Source of the DNA: JASFEQ01 sp050122535
Lineage (GTDB): Bacteria > Desulfobacterota > DSM-4660 > Desulfatiglandales > HGW-15
Direction: 5' to 3'
Assembly: GCA_050122535.1 (NCBI GenBank)
Contig: JASFIT010000051.1
Coordinates: forward strand, 1 to 17,155
Length of the DNA stretch: 17,155 nt
Part shown: piece after piece, positions 1 through 6,936 of the stretch
How positions within the stretch are numbered: the stretch's first letter is position 1
Layout: the number at the start of each line of letters is the position of its first letter
Program-made: the position numbers and the translations under genes
The notes under the pieces: generated by a model
The model's database searches: none
The model's input: only the letters and a program-made list of their open reading frames with translations
Told to the model about the DNA's origin: nothing

Positions 1-303
1 AACCCATATTGTCTGCGCCCTGCCTTCGCAGCCTTTACGGCCGAGTAGGCTGGCTACGATGGATGAATTGGATTGATGGGCTCAGAGGAATTTGCGATAA
101 TCATGACAGATTCCTCTACTTCCCCTTTCAATATCTCATATATTCCAGCATTCCCTGGCCCAGACCCGGATCGGCGTGCCAGGCTTTATGGGGTTTTGCT
201 TGGGAAATATTGCAACGAAAGAGGAGTCTGAAGGTTACGTGGCGCCAGGGCGGGCCATCATTCCAGGGGAGTCTATCAAAGTGCCAACTACAGAAAGAAC
301 GGA
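1..303. other. Left-edge stretch with no supportable gene
   Basis: I found no convincing gene in these 303 bases. All three forward frames are broken or lack recognisable protein content. In frame 2 an open stretch of about 66 codons (107-307) ends at a TGA (305-307) that overlaps the TTG start proposed for mltG. Its last 40 codons look protein-like (it ends PTTERTD), but stops at 98-100 and 104-106 and the lack of a ribosome binding site argue against an intact gene. It could be the decayed or frameshifted tail of an upstream gene, or chance. Positions 20-60 resemble the degenerate GC-rich repeats found in spacers of related bacteria, but I see no clean unit. Confidence 0.4.
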
Positions 304-1362
304 TTGATACCAGTGACGGATACTAATCCCCAAAGACGTATTTCCCGTAAAAGAGTGGTCATCATTAGTCTGGGCCTGTTGCTCTTGACCGCCCTGTTTG
401 TGTGCGCTGCACTGGGCCATTTCTTCGTTACGCCTGCGGAAAAGCAGGGCAAGAACCAGTTGGTTATCGTCAAAGAGGGGCTTAGCCTGAAAGAGGTGGC
501 AGGGGAACTGGACAGAAGAGAAATCATAACCAGCAAGGCCCTTTTTGAATTTTGGGCTGAACTTTTGGGCTATAGCCGGAAAATCAAGGCCGGAGAGTAT
601 GAACTGGGCCCCCATATGGCTCCCAAGAGGATACTGGAGAAGCTGATCAAGGGAGAGGTAATTACCTATCCTGTCACAGTCCCTGAAGGTTTCACAGCAG
701 CACAAATTTCTGAACTATTGGATGAGGGGGGTCTGATCAATAAAGAAAAATTCTTATCGCTCATCAGTGATCCGACCCTTTTGAAGCACCACGGCATATC
801 CGCCCCAAGCCTGGAGGGATATCTCTATCCAGAGACCTACCATTTTGCACGGGGCATATCCGCTCGGTCCACCATTGATGCCATGGTTGGACGCTTCTGG
901 CAGGTGGTGAGTCCCTTGAAACAGAGGATGGATACGGTTGGCATGAACCTGCAAGCAGTTATTACACTTGCCTCCATCGTGGAAAAGGAGACGGGACTTG
1001 CGGAAGAAAGACCGACCATCGCATCCGTCTTCCTGAACCGCCTAAAGAAAGGCATGCGCCTTGAGAGCGATCCCACGGTTATATACGGTATTAAAGACTT
1101 TGACGGAAATCTCACCCGCAAAGATCTCAACGAGGCCACCCCTTACAACACGTATATTATCCGAGGCCTTCCTCCCGGGCCCATAGCTAATCCCGGTCTA
1201 GAGGCCATAAGAGCGGTGCTCTATCCGGCCCAAACCGACTATCTCTACTTCGTCTCAAAAAATGACCGCTCCCACCATTTTTCAAAAACCCTATCCGAGC
1301 ATAACAAGGCAGTCCAGATCTACCAGAAAGGTAGACGCAAGAGGCGTGGGAAAACCCCTTGA
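304..1362 (+). CDS. mltG: Endolytic murein transglycosylase MltG (YceG family)
   Basis: MltG cleaves nascent peptidoglycan strands at the periplasmic face of the inner membrane and so sets glycan chain length. The 352-residue product has a basic N-terminus, one membrane anchor (about residues 18-42), a LysM-like segment (about 50-120), then the YceG catalytic domain. The family signature is complete: SIVEKET at 224-230, which contains the catalytic glutamate of the family, then ASVFLNRL, LESDPTVIYG (253-262), and YNTYIIRGLPPGPIANPG (281-298). Length matches the family. The start is uncertain: TTG at 304 is the first available start in frame and GTG at 313 is an alternative; neither has a good ribosome binding site. 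It is a housekeeping gene, probably unrelated to the metabolic cluster. Its stop codon overlaps the -35 box of the promoter proposed downstream. Confidence 0.93.
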   Translation: MIPVTDTNPQRRISRKRVVIISLGLLLLTALFVCAALGHFFVTPAEKQGKNQLVIVKEGLSLKEVAGELDRREIITSKALFEFWAELLGYSRKIKAGEYELGPHMAPKRILEKLIKGEVITYPVTVPEGFTAAQISELLDEGGLINKEKFLSLISDPTLLKHHGISAPSLEGYLYPETYHFARGISARSTIDAMVGRFWQVVSPLKQRMDTVGMNLQAVITLASIVEKETGLAEERPTIASVFLNRLKKGMRLESDPTVIYGIKDFDGNLTRKDLNEATPYNTYIIRGLPPGPIANPGLEAIRAVLYPAQTDYLYFVSKNDRSHHFSKTLSEHNKAVQIYQKGRRKRRGKTP

Positions 1363-1388
1363 CAGACGAAGACTGTATACAGTATACG
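1359..1388 (+). promoter_or_regulatory. Candidate sigma-70 promoter of the CoA-transferase/etf/mutase operon
   Basis: A perfect -35 box TTGACA lies at 1359-1364, overlapping the mltG stop codon (1360-1362). After an 18-base spacer comes TATACG (1383-1388), which matches the -10 consensus at four of six positions. Transcription would begin near 1395 and give a leader of about 115 nt before the GTG at 1509. A 12-bp palindrome lies inside the spacer, which is a usual place for a repressor site. The -10 box is weak and the spacer one base long, so this is a candidate only. Confidence 0.45.
1372..1387. promoter_or_regulatory. Candidate operator: palindrome with two GTATAC cores
   Basis: ACTGTATACAGT (1372-1383) is a perfect 12-bp palindrome. 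A second GTATAC core starts 7 bases after the first (cores at 1375-1380 and 1382-1387). GntR regulators of the FadR/FCD subfamily commonly bind palindromes with a GT(N)AC-type core such as TGTATACA, and the cluster encodes such a regulator at 6206-6916. Autoregulation of the operon is therefore a reasonable inference. The hexamer GTATAC also occurs alone inside several coding regions (for example near 1592, 2458, 7597 and 8741), so the hexamer by itself means little. What stands out is the tandem arrangement inside a promoter-like spacer. Confidence 0.45.
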
Positions 1389-1508
1389 GAAGCGAAAAGT
1401 CTCTCGTCCTCTAAGTTTTTAACTTTTTAAAACCAAACCTTCCCCATAAGAGATTCAATTTTAGGCAACGCTAACCCTCTTTAGACCCGAATCAATTGGA
1501 GTCGATCT

Positions 1509-2696
1509 GTGAATCTATTTGAAAGCCTCACGGTTCTCTCCCTTGAGCAAGCCACCGTCCTTCCTTATCTGACTTACAGGCTCGCCCATGATGGTATACA
1601 GGTGATCAGGATAGAACATCCTGCTTACGGTGATCCCAATCGGATGGTTGGCGAAAATGTCCTGGGAGAAGAGAGGATGAACGCCTATTTCCTGTGCATC
1701 AATGCGGGGAAAAAGGCGTTAACATTGAACCTTGCTGATTCGGAGGGACAAAAGATCTTCCAATCCCTCATCCAAAAGCTGCAAGTGGATATCTTTGCAA
1801 CCAATCAACTGCCCAAGAACTATAAGAAACTGGGTATCGACTATGACTCTGTGAAGGCCATCAAGTCTGATATCATTTGGCTGGGTGTGTCGGGTTTTGG
1901 ACCTGAAAGCAATGAAGCGGCCTATGATCCCATTTTGCAGGCCAGATCGGGATTGATGGAGTTGACGGGTGAGGCAGATGGAGACCCGCAGGTGATGGGA
2001 ATCCCGTTACCTGATATGGGTACCAGTGAACATGCGTATGGACTTCTGATGAAGGCCCTTTATAAGCGTCAGATCATGGGAGAAGGCACAAGAATCGATC
2101 TGGCCATGTTCGAATCTAGCGTGTCGTGGCTGACCGTTCCCATAACGCTCAACGACAGTTTCGGGAAAAAGATCACGCGCAGAGGGAACACGCATGAATT
2201 CTTCAGTCCGGTATCCGTGTACAAAACCAGCAACGGCTTCGTGTATATGGCCGTGGGGAATGATCGACAATGGAAATCTATTGTCTCAATGGAGATGTTC
2301 AAAACGCTCAACAAGCCCGAATACGAAAAGAATGCGGGGCGCAACGCAGATGCACAAAATCTAAATGAGGCCATCAACGAGATCACGATGAACCATACGT
2401 CCGAGGAAATGATCGACCTCTTTAATGCCATAACCGTTCCTGTCAGCAAAATAAAAAGTATACCAGAAGTGATCAAAGATCCCCTGGTGAAGAGAAGGCT
2501 ACTATTTGCCAAAGACCCGATTAAGGGCAATAAGATTACTCTGGCACCGCCACCCAACATGACGCCGTTTCTGGAAAAGAGCCATCGAGAGCTTTCCTTT
2601 CCTCCGCGTTTTGGGGAACACAACGGTGAGATTTATGGTCAACTGGGCTACTCGAAAGAGGATCTGAATCGCCTCAAGGAAAAAGGGGTCATTTGA
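1509..2696 (+). CDS. Family III CoA-transferase (CaiB/BaiF)
   Basis: Family III CoA-transferases move CoA from a donor thioester such as succinyl-CoA to an organic acid, through an aspartyl-CoA anhydride/thioester intermediate. The 395-residue product has the family length and landmarks: the N-terminal nucleotide-fold segment ending IRIEHPAYGDPNR, NAGKKALTLNL (65-75), and the PLPDMGTSEHAYG region, where Asp169 sits at the position of the catalytic aspartate. The GTG start is supported by TTGGAG seven bases upstream. It is the first gene after the candidate promoter. With the mutase and dehydrogenase downstream, a role in making the CoA ester of a dicarboxylic acid is likely. Family III members also use carnitine, oxalate, benzylsuccinate and phenylsuccinate, so the substrate is undetermined. 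The closest functional analogy I can offer is the arylsuccinate CoA-transferases (BbsEF, IaaL). Confidence 0.9.
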   Translation: MNLFESLTVLSLEQATVLPYLTYRLAHDGIQVIRIEHPAYGDPNRMVGENVLGEERMNAYFLCINAGKKALTLNLADSEGQKIFQSLIQKLQVDIFATNQLPKNYKKLGIDYDSVKAIKSDIIWLGVSGFGPESNEAAYDPILQARSGLMELTGEADGDPQVMGIPLPDMGTSEHAYGLLMKALYKRQIMGEGTRIDLAMFESSVSWLTVPITLNDSFGKKITRRGNTHEFFSPVSVYKTSNGFVYMAVGNDRQWKSIVSMEMFKTLNKPEYEKNAGRNADAQNLNEAINEITMNHTSEEMIDLFNAITVPVSKIKSIPEVIKDPLVKRRLLFAKDPIKGNKITLAPPPNMTPFLEKSHRELSFPPRFGEHNGEIYGQLGYSKEDLNRLKEKGVI

Positions 2697-2714
2697 GTAG
2701 AATTAGACAATTGA

Positions 2715-2772
2715 GGGATTAAGGGATTAATGAATTGACCTCTAATTCCTAAATTCCTGAATTCCCTAATCC
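2715..2772. repeat. Spacer with short tandem repeats forming an inverted repeat
   Basis: Two GGGATTA units (2715-2721, 2723-2729) are followed by three octamer-like units ATTCCTAA, ATTCCTGA and ATTCCCTA (2745-2768). The two halves are roughly complementary: GGATTA at 2716-2721 matches TAATCC at 2767-2772, so the spacer can fold into an imperfect hairpin. There is no trailing T-run, so it is not a typical intrinsic terminator. The pattern belongs with the other short-unit repeats in the spacers of this window. Confidence 0.6.
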
Positions 2773-2789
2773 GAAATGGAGCTAGGATC

Positions 2790-3581
2790 ATGAGAATAAT
2801 TGTCTTAGTGAAGCAAGTTCCCGATACCACAGAGGTTAGGCTTGATCCCAAGACGGGAAGTCTTATCAGGGAGGGTATAGAGAGCATTATCAACCCGGAT
2901 GACCGCCATGCCCTCGAAGCAGCCATAGACTTGAAAGAGGCCCATGGAGGAAAGATAATCGTCATGTCCATGGGGCCGTCTCAAGCCATAGATGCCATAT
3001 CTGAGGCACTCGGGATGGGAGCAGATGAAGGCATTCTCCTATCTGACAAGGCCTTTGCCGGTGCAGATACCTGGGCCACCTCCCTGACCCTAGGCAAGGC
3101 CATAGAGAAGGTGGGAGACTATGATCTGGTCATCTGTGGCCGGCAAGCTATAGATGGGGACACTGCTCAAATAGGGCCACAAGTGGCGGATCATTTGGAA
3201 CTTCCCCAGGTGACCTATGTGTTCGACATTGAGCAAATTGATGAAAAGAGCATGATCGTCAAGAGGCGCCTTGAGGATGGATTTGAACGGATTCAATGCA
3301 GTCTCCCTGCTGTGATCACAGTCATCGGTGAATTAAATACGCCTCGTAATGCCCTAGTAGGAAGGCTCATAGATGCGTGTAAGGAGAAGGCACCAATCAA
3401 AATCTGGAATGCGGCGGATATTGCTGTTCAGACGCGTGATGTGGGACTGGAGGGCTCCCTGACCCACGTCATCAAGACGTTTGCCCCAAAGCTTAAGAGA
3501 GAGACAGAGATTTTGGAAGGGGACACGAAGGAGTCCGTTTCAAACTTGATAGGGAAGTTGAGAGAGAATAAGCTGATTTAG
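2790..3581 (+). CDS. etfB: Electron transfer flavoprotein beta subunit
   Basis: EtfB pairs with EtfA (next gene) to take electrons from acyl-CoA dehydrogenases or, in bifurcating forms, to couple NADH, ferredoxin and an acyl-CoA enzyme. The 263-residue product begins MRIIVLVKQVPDT, the standard EtfB start, and contains CGRQAIDGDTAQIGPQ (116-131). This is the nucleotide-binding loop in the version typical of anaerobe-type ETFs rather than the mitochondrial AMP-binding version. Start supported by TGGAG eight bases before the ATG. Placement between a CoA-transferase and EtfA plus an acyl-CoA dehydrogenase suggests dedicated electron transfer for this pathway. Whether it bifurcates cannot be decided here. 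Confidence 0.95.
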   Translation: MRIIVLVKQVPDTTEVRLDPKTGSLIREGIESIINPDDRHALEAAIDLKEAHGGKIIVMSMGPSQAIDAISEALGMGADEGILLSDKAFAGADTWATSLTLGKAIEKVGDYDLVICGRQAIDGDTAQIGPQVADHLELPQVTYVFDIEQIDEKSMIVKRRLEDGFERIQCSLPAVITVIGELNTPRNALVGRLIDACKEKAPIKIWNAADIAVQTRDVGLEGSLTHVIKTFAPKLKRETEILEGDTKESVSNLIGKLRENKLI

Positions 3582-3704
3582 AGGCTGTCGGAAAACGCCC
3601 ATCTGCGGCGTTACCCTCATCCCTCGTCACTGCGGCGTACTTCTATGTACGCCTCATTCGTCGGGATTTCGGAAGCCTTGCATCTGGACATTTTCCATCA
3701 GCCT
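3582..3704. repeat. 123-bp imperfect palindromic element between etfB and etfA
   Basis: The element begins at the base after the etfB stop codon. Its ends are AGGCTG (3582-3587) and CAGCCT (3699-3704), and matching segments run inward, for example GGAAAA near the left end against TTTTCC near the right. The centre is a perfect 7-bp stem, GGCGTAC (3634-3640) and GTACGCC (3647-3653), around a 6-base loop. The architecture resembles a dispersed MITE-like or long-hairpin intergenic element. I see no second copy in this window and no transposase. It could also act on the etfB-etfA transcript as a processing or stabilising hairpin. Confidence 0.7.
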
Positions 3705-3736
3705 CTCAGAAGCCTGTTTTTTGACAGTCTTTTAGG

Positions 3737-3768
3737 AATTCGGAACCCCGCCTTTCGAAATCCGAATT
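3737..3768. repeat. Small inverted repeat of the spacer-repeat type
   Basis: AATTCGGA (3737-3744) and TCCGAATT (3761-3768) form a perfect 8-bp inverted repeat with a 16-base loop, just upstream of the etfA ribosome binding site. The CGAAATCC-like units in the loop and right arm resemble the tract at 15371-15404 inside the FAD/FeS fusion gene. Confidence 0.5.
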
Positions 3769-3785
3769 GATCAAAGGAGAAATCC

Positions 3786-4967
3786 ATGGGCATTTGGATA
3801 GAAGTGGATCTGTGTAACGCGTGTAAACGGTGTATTAGGGCATGTCCATATGGTGCCATTGAGATGAGGGAGGATAAAGCGCACATCCTGGAACGTTGCA
3901 CCTCTTGCGGCGCCTGTCTGGAGGTGTGCAAGGAAGAAGCCATCCTATCGGATATAGAGCCCAGGGTGGTTCCGGATTTCAGCGACAGGAAAGGCGTTTG
4001 GGTTTTTGCTGAACAGAGGGGCGGGAAGCTTGCCCCGGTTTCTCTGGAACTTCTTGGGAAGGCCCAAGAGCTTGGTGGGCAAATCAAAGAAGAGGTCTCT
4101 GCCCTGCTTTTGGGTTCCCAGGTTTCAGCAATGGCTGACACATTGATAAAGCATGGAGCGGCCAGGGTATTCTTAGTGGAACATTCAGCCTTAAAAGATT
4201 ACCGGACCATTGCCTACACAGAAGTGGTCGAAGAGCTGGTAAAAGAGCACAAACCGAATATGCTCCTTATGGGTGCCACGCATCTCGGACGGGACTTGGC
4301 ACCTCGTGTGTCGCGACGTGTGGGCGTGGGCCTCACCGCAGACTGCACGGAACTGACCATTGACCCTGATGAAGGCATTCTTCTTCAGACCCGACCCGCT
4401 TTTGGTGGCAATGTGATGGCCACCATCGCCAACCGGTATTCACGCCCACAGATGGCCACAGTGCGACCGGGTGTGATGGCGCCCCAAACAAAGCCCGAAA
4501 ACAAAGGGGATGTGATCACCCAGGAGGTCTCCCTGTCAGAGGAGAGGATAGGGTTAAAAGTGCTTGAAAGGGTTAGAGAAGAGAGAAAGGGTGTCAACCT
4601 TGCCGATGCCAAGGTGGTTGTCGCAGGTGGAAGGGGTGTTGGAGAAGCCGATGGATTCAGAGTCGTTAAGGAGCTAGCCGAGGCGTTGGGTGGTGAACTG
4701 GCAGGAACTCGTGTAGCCGTTGAGGAAGGCTGGATCGCTGCGGATCGACAGGTGGGACAGACAGGGCAAGCGGTTCGTCCGGAACTCTACATTGCCTGCG
4801 GTATTTCAGGGGCTATTCAGCATAGAGCCGGGATGATGAATTCCAGATATATTATCGCCATTAACAAAGATCCGAGAGCACCCATTTTCCAGGTGGCTGA
4901 TTGGGGAATCGTCGGGGACCTCTTCGCAGTCGTTCCTGAAATGATAAGACAGCTGAAACGCGCATAG
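3786..4967 (+). CDS. etfA: Electron transfer flavoprotein alpha subunit with N-terminal 2x[4Fe-4S] ferredoxin domain
   Basis: EtfA carries the FAD that shuttles electrons in the ETF heterodimer. This 393-residue version has an extra N-terminal ferredoxin domain with two complete [4Fe-4S] ligand sets (Cys10, 13, 16, 20 and Cys38, 41, 44, 48). The ETF alpha domain follows from about residue 65, with the C-terminal FAD-binding signature: DRQVGQTG (320-327), GISGAIQH (339-346) and AINKDPRAPIFQVADWG (358-374). AAAGGAG six bases before the ATG gives a strong start. Ferredoxin-extended EtfA is known from CarE of the Acetobacterium caffeyl-CoA reductase and occurs in other anaerobes. The clusters could link the flavins to a ferredoxin pool or membrane oxidoreductase. 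It is separated from etfB by 204 bases holding the palindromic element, unusual for a pair that is normally tightly coupled. Confidence 0.95.
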   Translation: MGIWIEVDLCNACKRCIRACPYGAIEMREDKAHILERCTSCGACLEVCKEEAILSDIEPRVVPDFSDRKGVWVFAEQRGGKLAPVSLELLGKAQELGGQIKEEVSALLLGSQVSAMADTLIKHGAARVFLVEHSALKDYRTIAYTEVVEELVKEHKPNMLLMGATHLGRDLAPRVSRRVGVGLTADCTELTIDPDEGILLQTRPAFGGNVMATIANRYSRPQMATVRPGVMAPQTKPENKGDVITQEVSLSEERIGLKVLERVREERKGVNLADAKVVVAGGRGVGEADGFRVVKELAEALGGELAGTRVAVEEGWIAADRQVGQTGQAVRPELYIACGISGAIQHRAGMMNSRYIIAINKDPRAPIFQVADWGIVGDLFAVVPEMIRQLKRA

Positions 4968-5008
4968 AGCATGGAGCACGGCGCATGGAACATAGGGCAT
5001 TATGCATA
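4967..5008. repeat. Degenerate heptamer tandem repeat
   Basis: Beginning at the last base of the etfA stop codon, six consecutive 7-base units can be laid out: GAGCATG, GAGCACG, GCGCATG, GAACATA, GGGCATT, ATGCATA. They share an NRNCAYN pattern with the CA at a fixed register. Further degenerate units may run to about 5035. It fills the spacer between etfA and the acyl-CoA dehydrogenase gene. Confidence 0.55.
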
Positions 5009-5052
5009 GCCCACAGAGCAAAAGGCATGGCGTGCTTAAAGAGGAGGTGTTG

Positions 5053-6186
5053 ATGCTAAGGTCAAATGCTGAGGAACTCATCAGAAAAACCATGGCCCGT
5101 TTTGTGGAAACCGAACTGATCCCCCAGGCCCAGGAGATTGATGAGAAGGGCGAATTTCCTTGGGAGATGTTTAATAGAATGGGACAGATGGGTGTCTTTG
5201 GGATCAGGTATCCCAAAAACAGAGGGGGTTCCGGTGGAAACACGACGTTATATTGTATGATCTGTGAAGAACTGGCTCGCGGCCTGGTGGGCGTGGCAGC
5301 GGTGACGGCCATGCAATGTCTCATGGGAACCAATTTTCTTTTTCATTATGGAACCGATGAACTGCACGAGAAGTATTTCCTGCCAGCCATGCGGGGTGAA
5401 AAGGTGGCCTGTTTCTGTCTTACAGAACCCGAGGCAGGCTCTGACCTTGGAAACACGAGTACCCTGGCAACGAAAAGGGATGAAGGATACCTCATTAATG
5501 GCATGAAGACCTGGGTAACCAACGGCCCGGTAGCGTCTTTTTATACGGTACTTTGTCAGACCGATCCTGCAAAAAAATTCAAGGGGCTCAACTTTTTCTT
5601 CGTTCCCAGGGACTTCCCAGGCGTCTCTGTTGGGCCGCCGTTCGATATGCTTGGGACTAGAACAACGCCTATCAGCGAACTGGCTTTCAAAGATGTACTT
5701 ATCCCTCATGAGCACATGCTGGGCACTGAGGGACAGGGAATGAATAACCTGCTTTCTATTCTTTCAGAGATCAGGGCAATGACAGCGGCCCTCGCCATTG
5801 GTCTGCAGCGCTCCGCCCTTGACGATTCCATCCGTTACGCCCATGAAAGAGTGGCCTTCGGGCGGCCCATCAGCAAATATCAGCTCATTCAGTCAAAGAT
5901 TGCGAACATGGCCGTTGATCTTGAGGCCTCTAATCTCCTAACTTACAAGGCAACCCGCATGATAGACAACAAAATGGAATGTCTTAAAGAAGCCACGATG
6001 GCCAAGTATTTTGCTACGGAAGCCGCATGCAGGGCAGGCGATGAGGCGACCCGGATCTTCGGGGCATATGGCTACGCTATGGAATATACAGCACAGCGAT
6101 ACTATCGGGATAACCGATTCTTTCTTTACGGTGGAGGGACCCATGAGGTTCTTCAGCCCAATATTGCTAGGTGGGTGGGGTTGTAG
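5053..6186 (+). CDS. Acyl-CoA dehydrogenase family flavoprotein lacking the catalytic glutamate
   Basis: Typical acyl-CoA dehydrogenases remove the alpha proton with a glutamate while FAD takes the beta hydride. The 377-residue product has the full fold: FAD/substrate loop CLTEPEAGSD (122-131), WVTNG (154-158), the AFGRPISKYQ segment (268-277) and the terminal helices. Ungapped alignment of the C-terminus with the family motif IYEGT reads YGGGT (359-363), so the catalytic Glu position is Gly361. The alternative position used by isovaleryl-CoA dehydrogenase aligns with Ile240; Glu239 is one residue off. An enzyme with no base would suit a 2-carboxyacyl-CoA (substituted malonyl-CoA) substrate, where loss of CO2 replaces proton abstraction, as described for benzylmalonyl-CoA dehydrogenase. 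I chose ATG 5053 because GAGGAGG lies five bases upstream; an upstream in-frame ATG at 5002 falls in repeat DNA. Confidence 0.92.
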   Translation: MLRSNAEELIRKTMARFVETELIPQAQEIDEKGEFPWEMFNRMGQMGVFGIRYPKNRGGSGGNTTLYCMICEELARGLVGVAAVTAMQCLMGTNFLFHYGTDELHEKYFLPAMRGEKVACFCLTEPEAGSDLGNTSTLATKRDEGYLINGMKTWVTNGPVASFYTVLCQTDPAKKFKGLNFFFVPRDFPGVSVGPPFDMLGTRTTPISELAFKDVLIPHEHMLGTEGQGMNNLLSILSEIRAMTAALAIGLQRSALDDSIRYAHERVAFGRPISKYQLIQSKIANMAVDLEASNLLTYKATRMIDNKMECLKEATMAKYFATEAACRAGDEATRIFGAYGYAMEYTAQRYYRDNRFFLYGGGTHEVLQPNIARWVGL

Positions 6187-6205
6187 AGCTTGTGGAGCTA
6201 TAGGC

Positions 6206-6916
6206 ATGAGTGGTGAAAGTGAATTGAGAAATCCTGATCTTGGGTCTTTATCGGCGATACCTGAGCGAAAACCGCTTGGGCATCACGTGTTCGAGAACTT
6301 AAAACAGGCCATCGTCAGAGGGGATTTCTCACCGGGCAACCGACTGGTAGAAAGCCGCATCGCGGAAGCCATGGGTATAAGCCGGACCCCTGTCAGGGAG
6401 GCGATCCACAAGCTGGAACGTGAAGGATTGATACGGAAGCTTCCACGGGGTGGTTTCTCTGTCTCGAACCTGACCCGCGAAGAGATAGAGGAGACGTTCG
6501 GCATAAGGAGTGTGTTGGAAAGTTATGCTGCCCGCCTGGCGGCCCTCAAACATCAGCAAGAGGAGTTGGTGCCTTTGGAAGAAAAAGTAGAGGAGTTCCA
6601 GTATTTCCTGAACCGTGGAGAGATGGAGGCGCTGCTCAAAATAAATACGGAATTTCATGGTCTGCTTTACGCGATGAGCCGGAGTCCCAAGCTGCTAAAA
6701 ATGATTAATGATCTCCAGGACCAAATCTACCGTTTTAGGAGAATCATCCTGAAAATGGAGACGATGGCGAAGATGAGCAATGATGACCATCGACAGATGC
6801 TGAGCGCCATGAAGAAGCGGGATGCGGACAGGGTAGAGACGCTTGTGAGACAGCATATTCTGAGAGGGCAAAAAGTCGTACTAAGAGAATTAGAGAGCCG
6901 AGTTCAAGAATTCTAG
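6206..6916 (+). CDS. GntR-family regulator, FadR/FCD subfamily
   Basis: A transcription factor of 236 residues. The N-terminal winged helix-turn-helix (about 24-88) contains ESRIAEAMGISRTPVREAIH and the wing RKLPRGGFSVS. The C-terminal FCD ligand-binding domain (about 95-230) keeps the metal-site histidines His151 (in NTEFH), His195 (NDDH) and His217 (RQH), with Asn147 where many members have Asp. FCD regulators usually sense carboxylic acids or acyl-CoA-related ligands and repress the neighbouring catabolic operon. It lies 19 bases after the acyl-CoA dehydrogenase and its stop overlaps a GTG just before the mutase small subunit, so it is part of the operon. I chose ATG 6206 (GGAG nine bases upstream). 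The frame is open to 6011, but that would be a long overlap with the dehydrogenase. A likely target is the palindrome at 1372-1387. Confidence 0.92.
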   Translation: MSGESELRNPDLGSLSAIPERKPLGHHVFENLKQAIVRGDFSPGNRLVESRIAEAMGISRTPVREAIHKLEREGLIRKLPRGGFSVSNLTREEIEETFGIRSVLESYAARLAALKHQQEELVPLEEKVEEFQYFLNRGEMEALLKINTEFHGLLYAMSRSPKLLKMINDLQDQIYRFRRIILKMETMAKMSNDDHRQMLSAMKKRDADRVETLVRQHILRGQKVVLRELESRVQEF

Positions 6917-6936
6917 TGGGAGATACAAGGGATATC

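Noticed and set aside
2069..2623. 184-codon open frame on the minus strand
   Set aside because: It is antisense to the CoA-transferase gene, with no ribosome binding site or known motif, and the + strand gene is certain.
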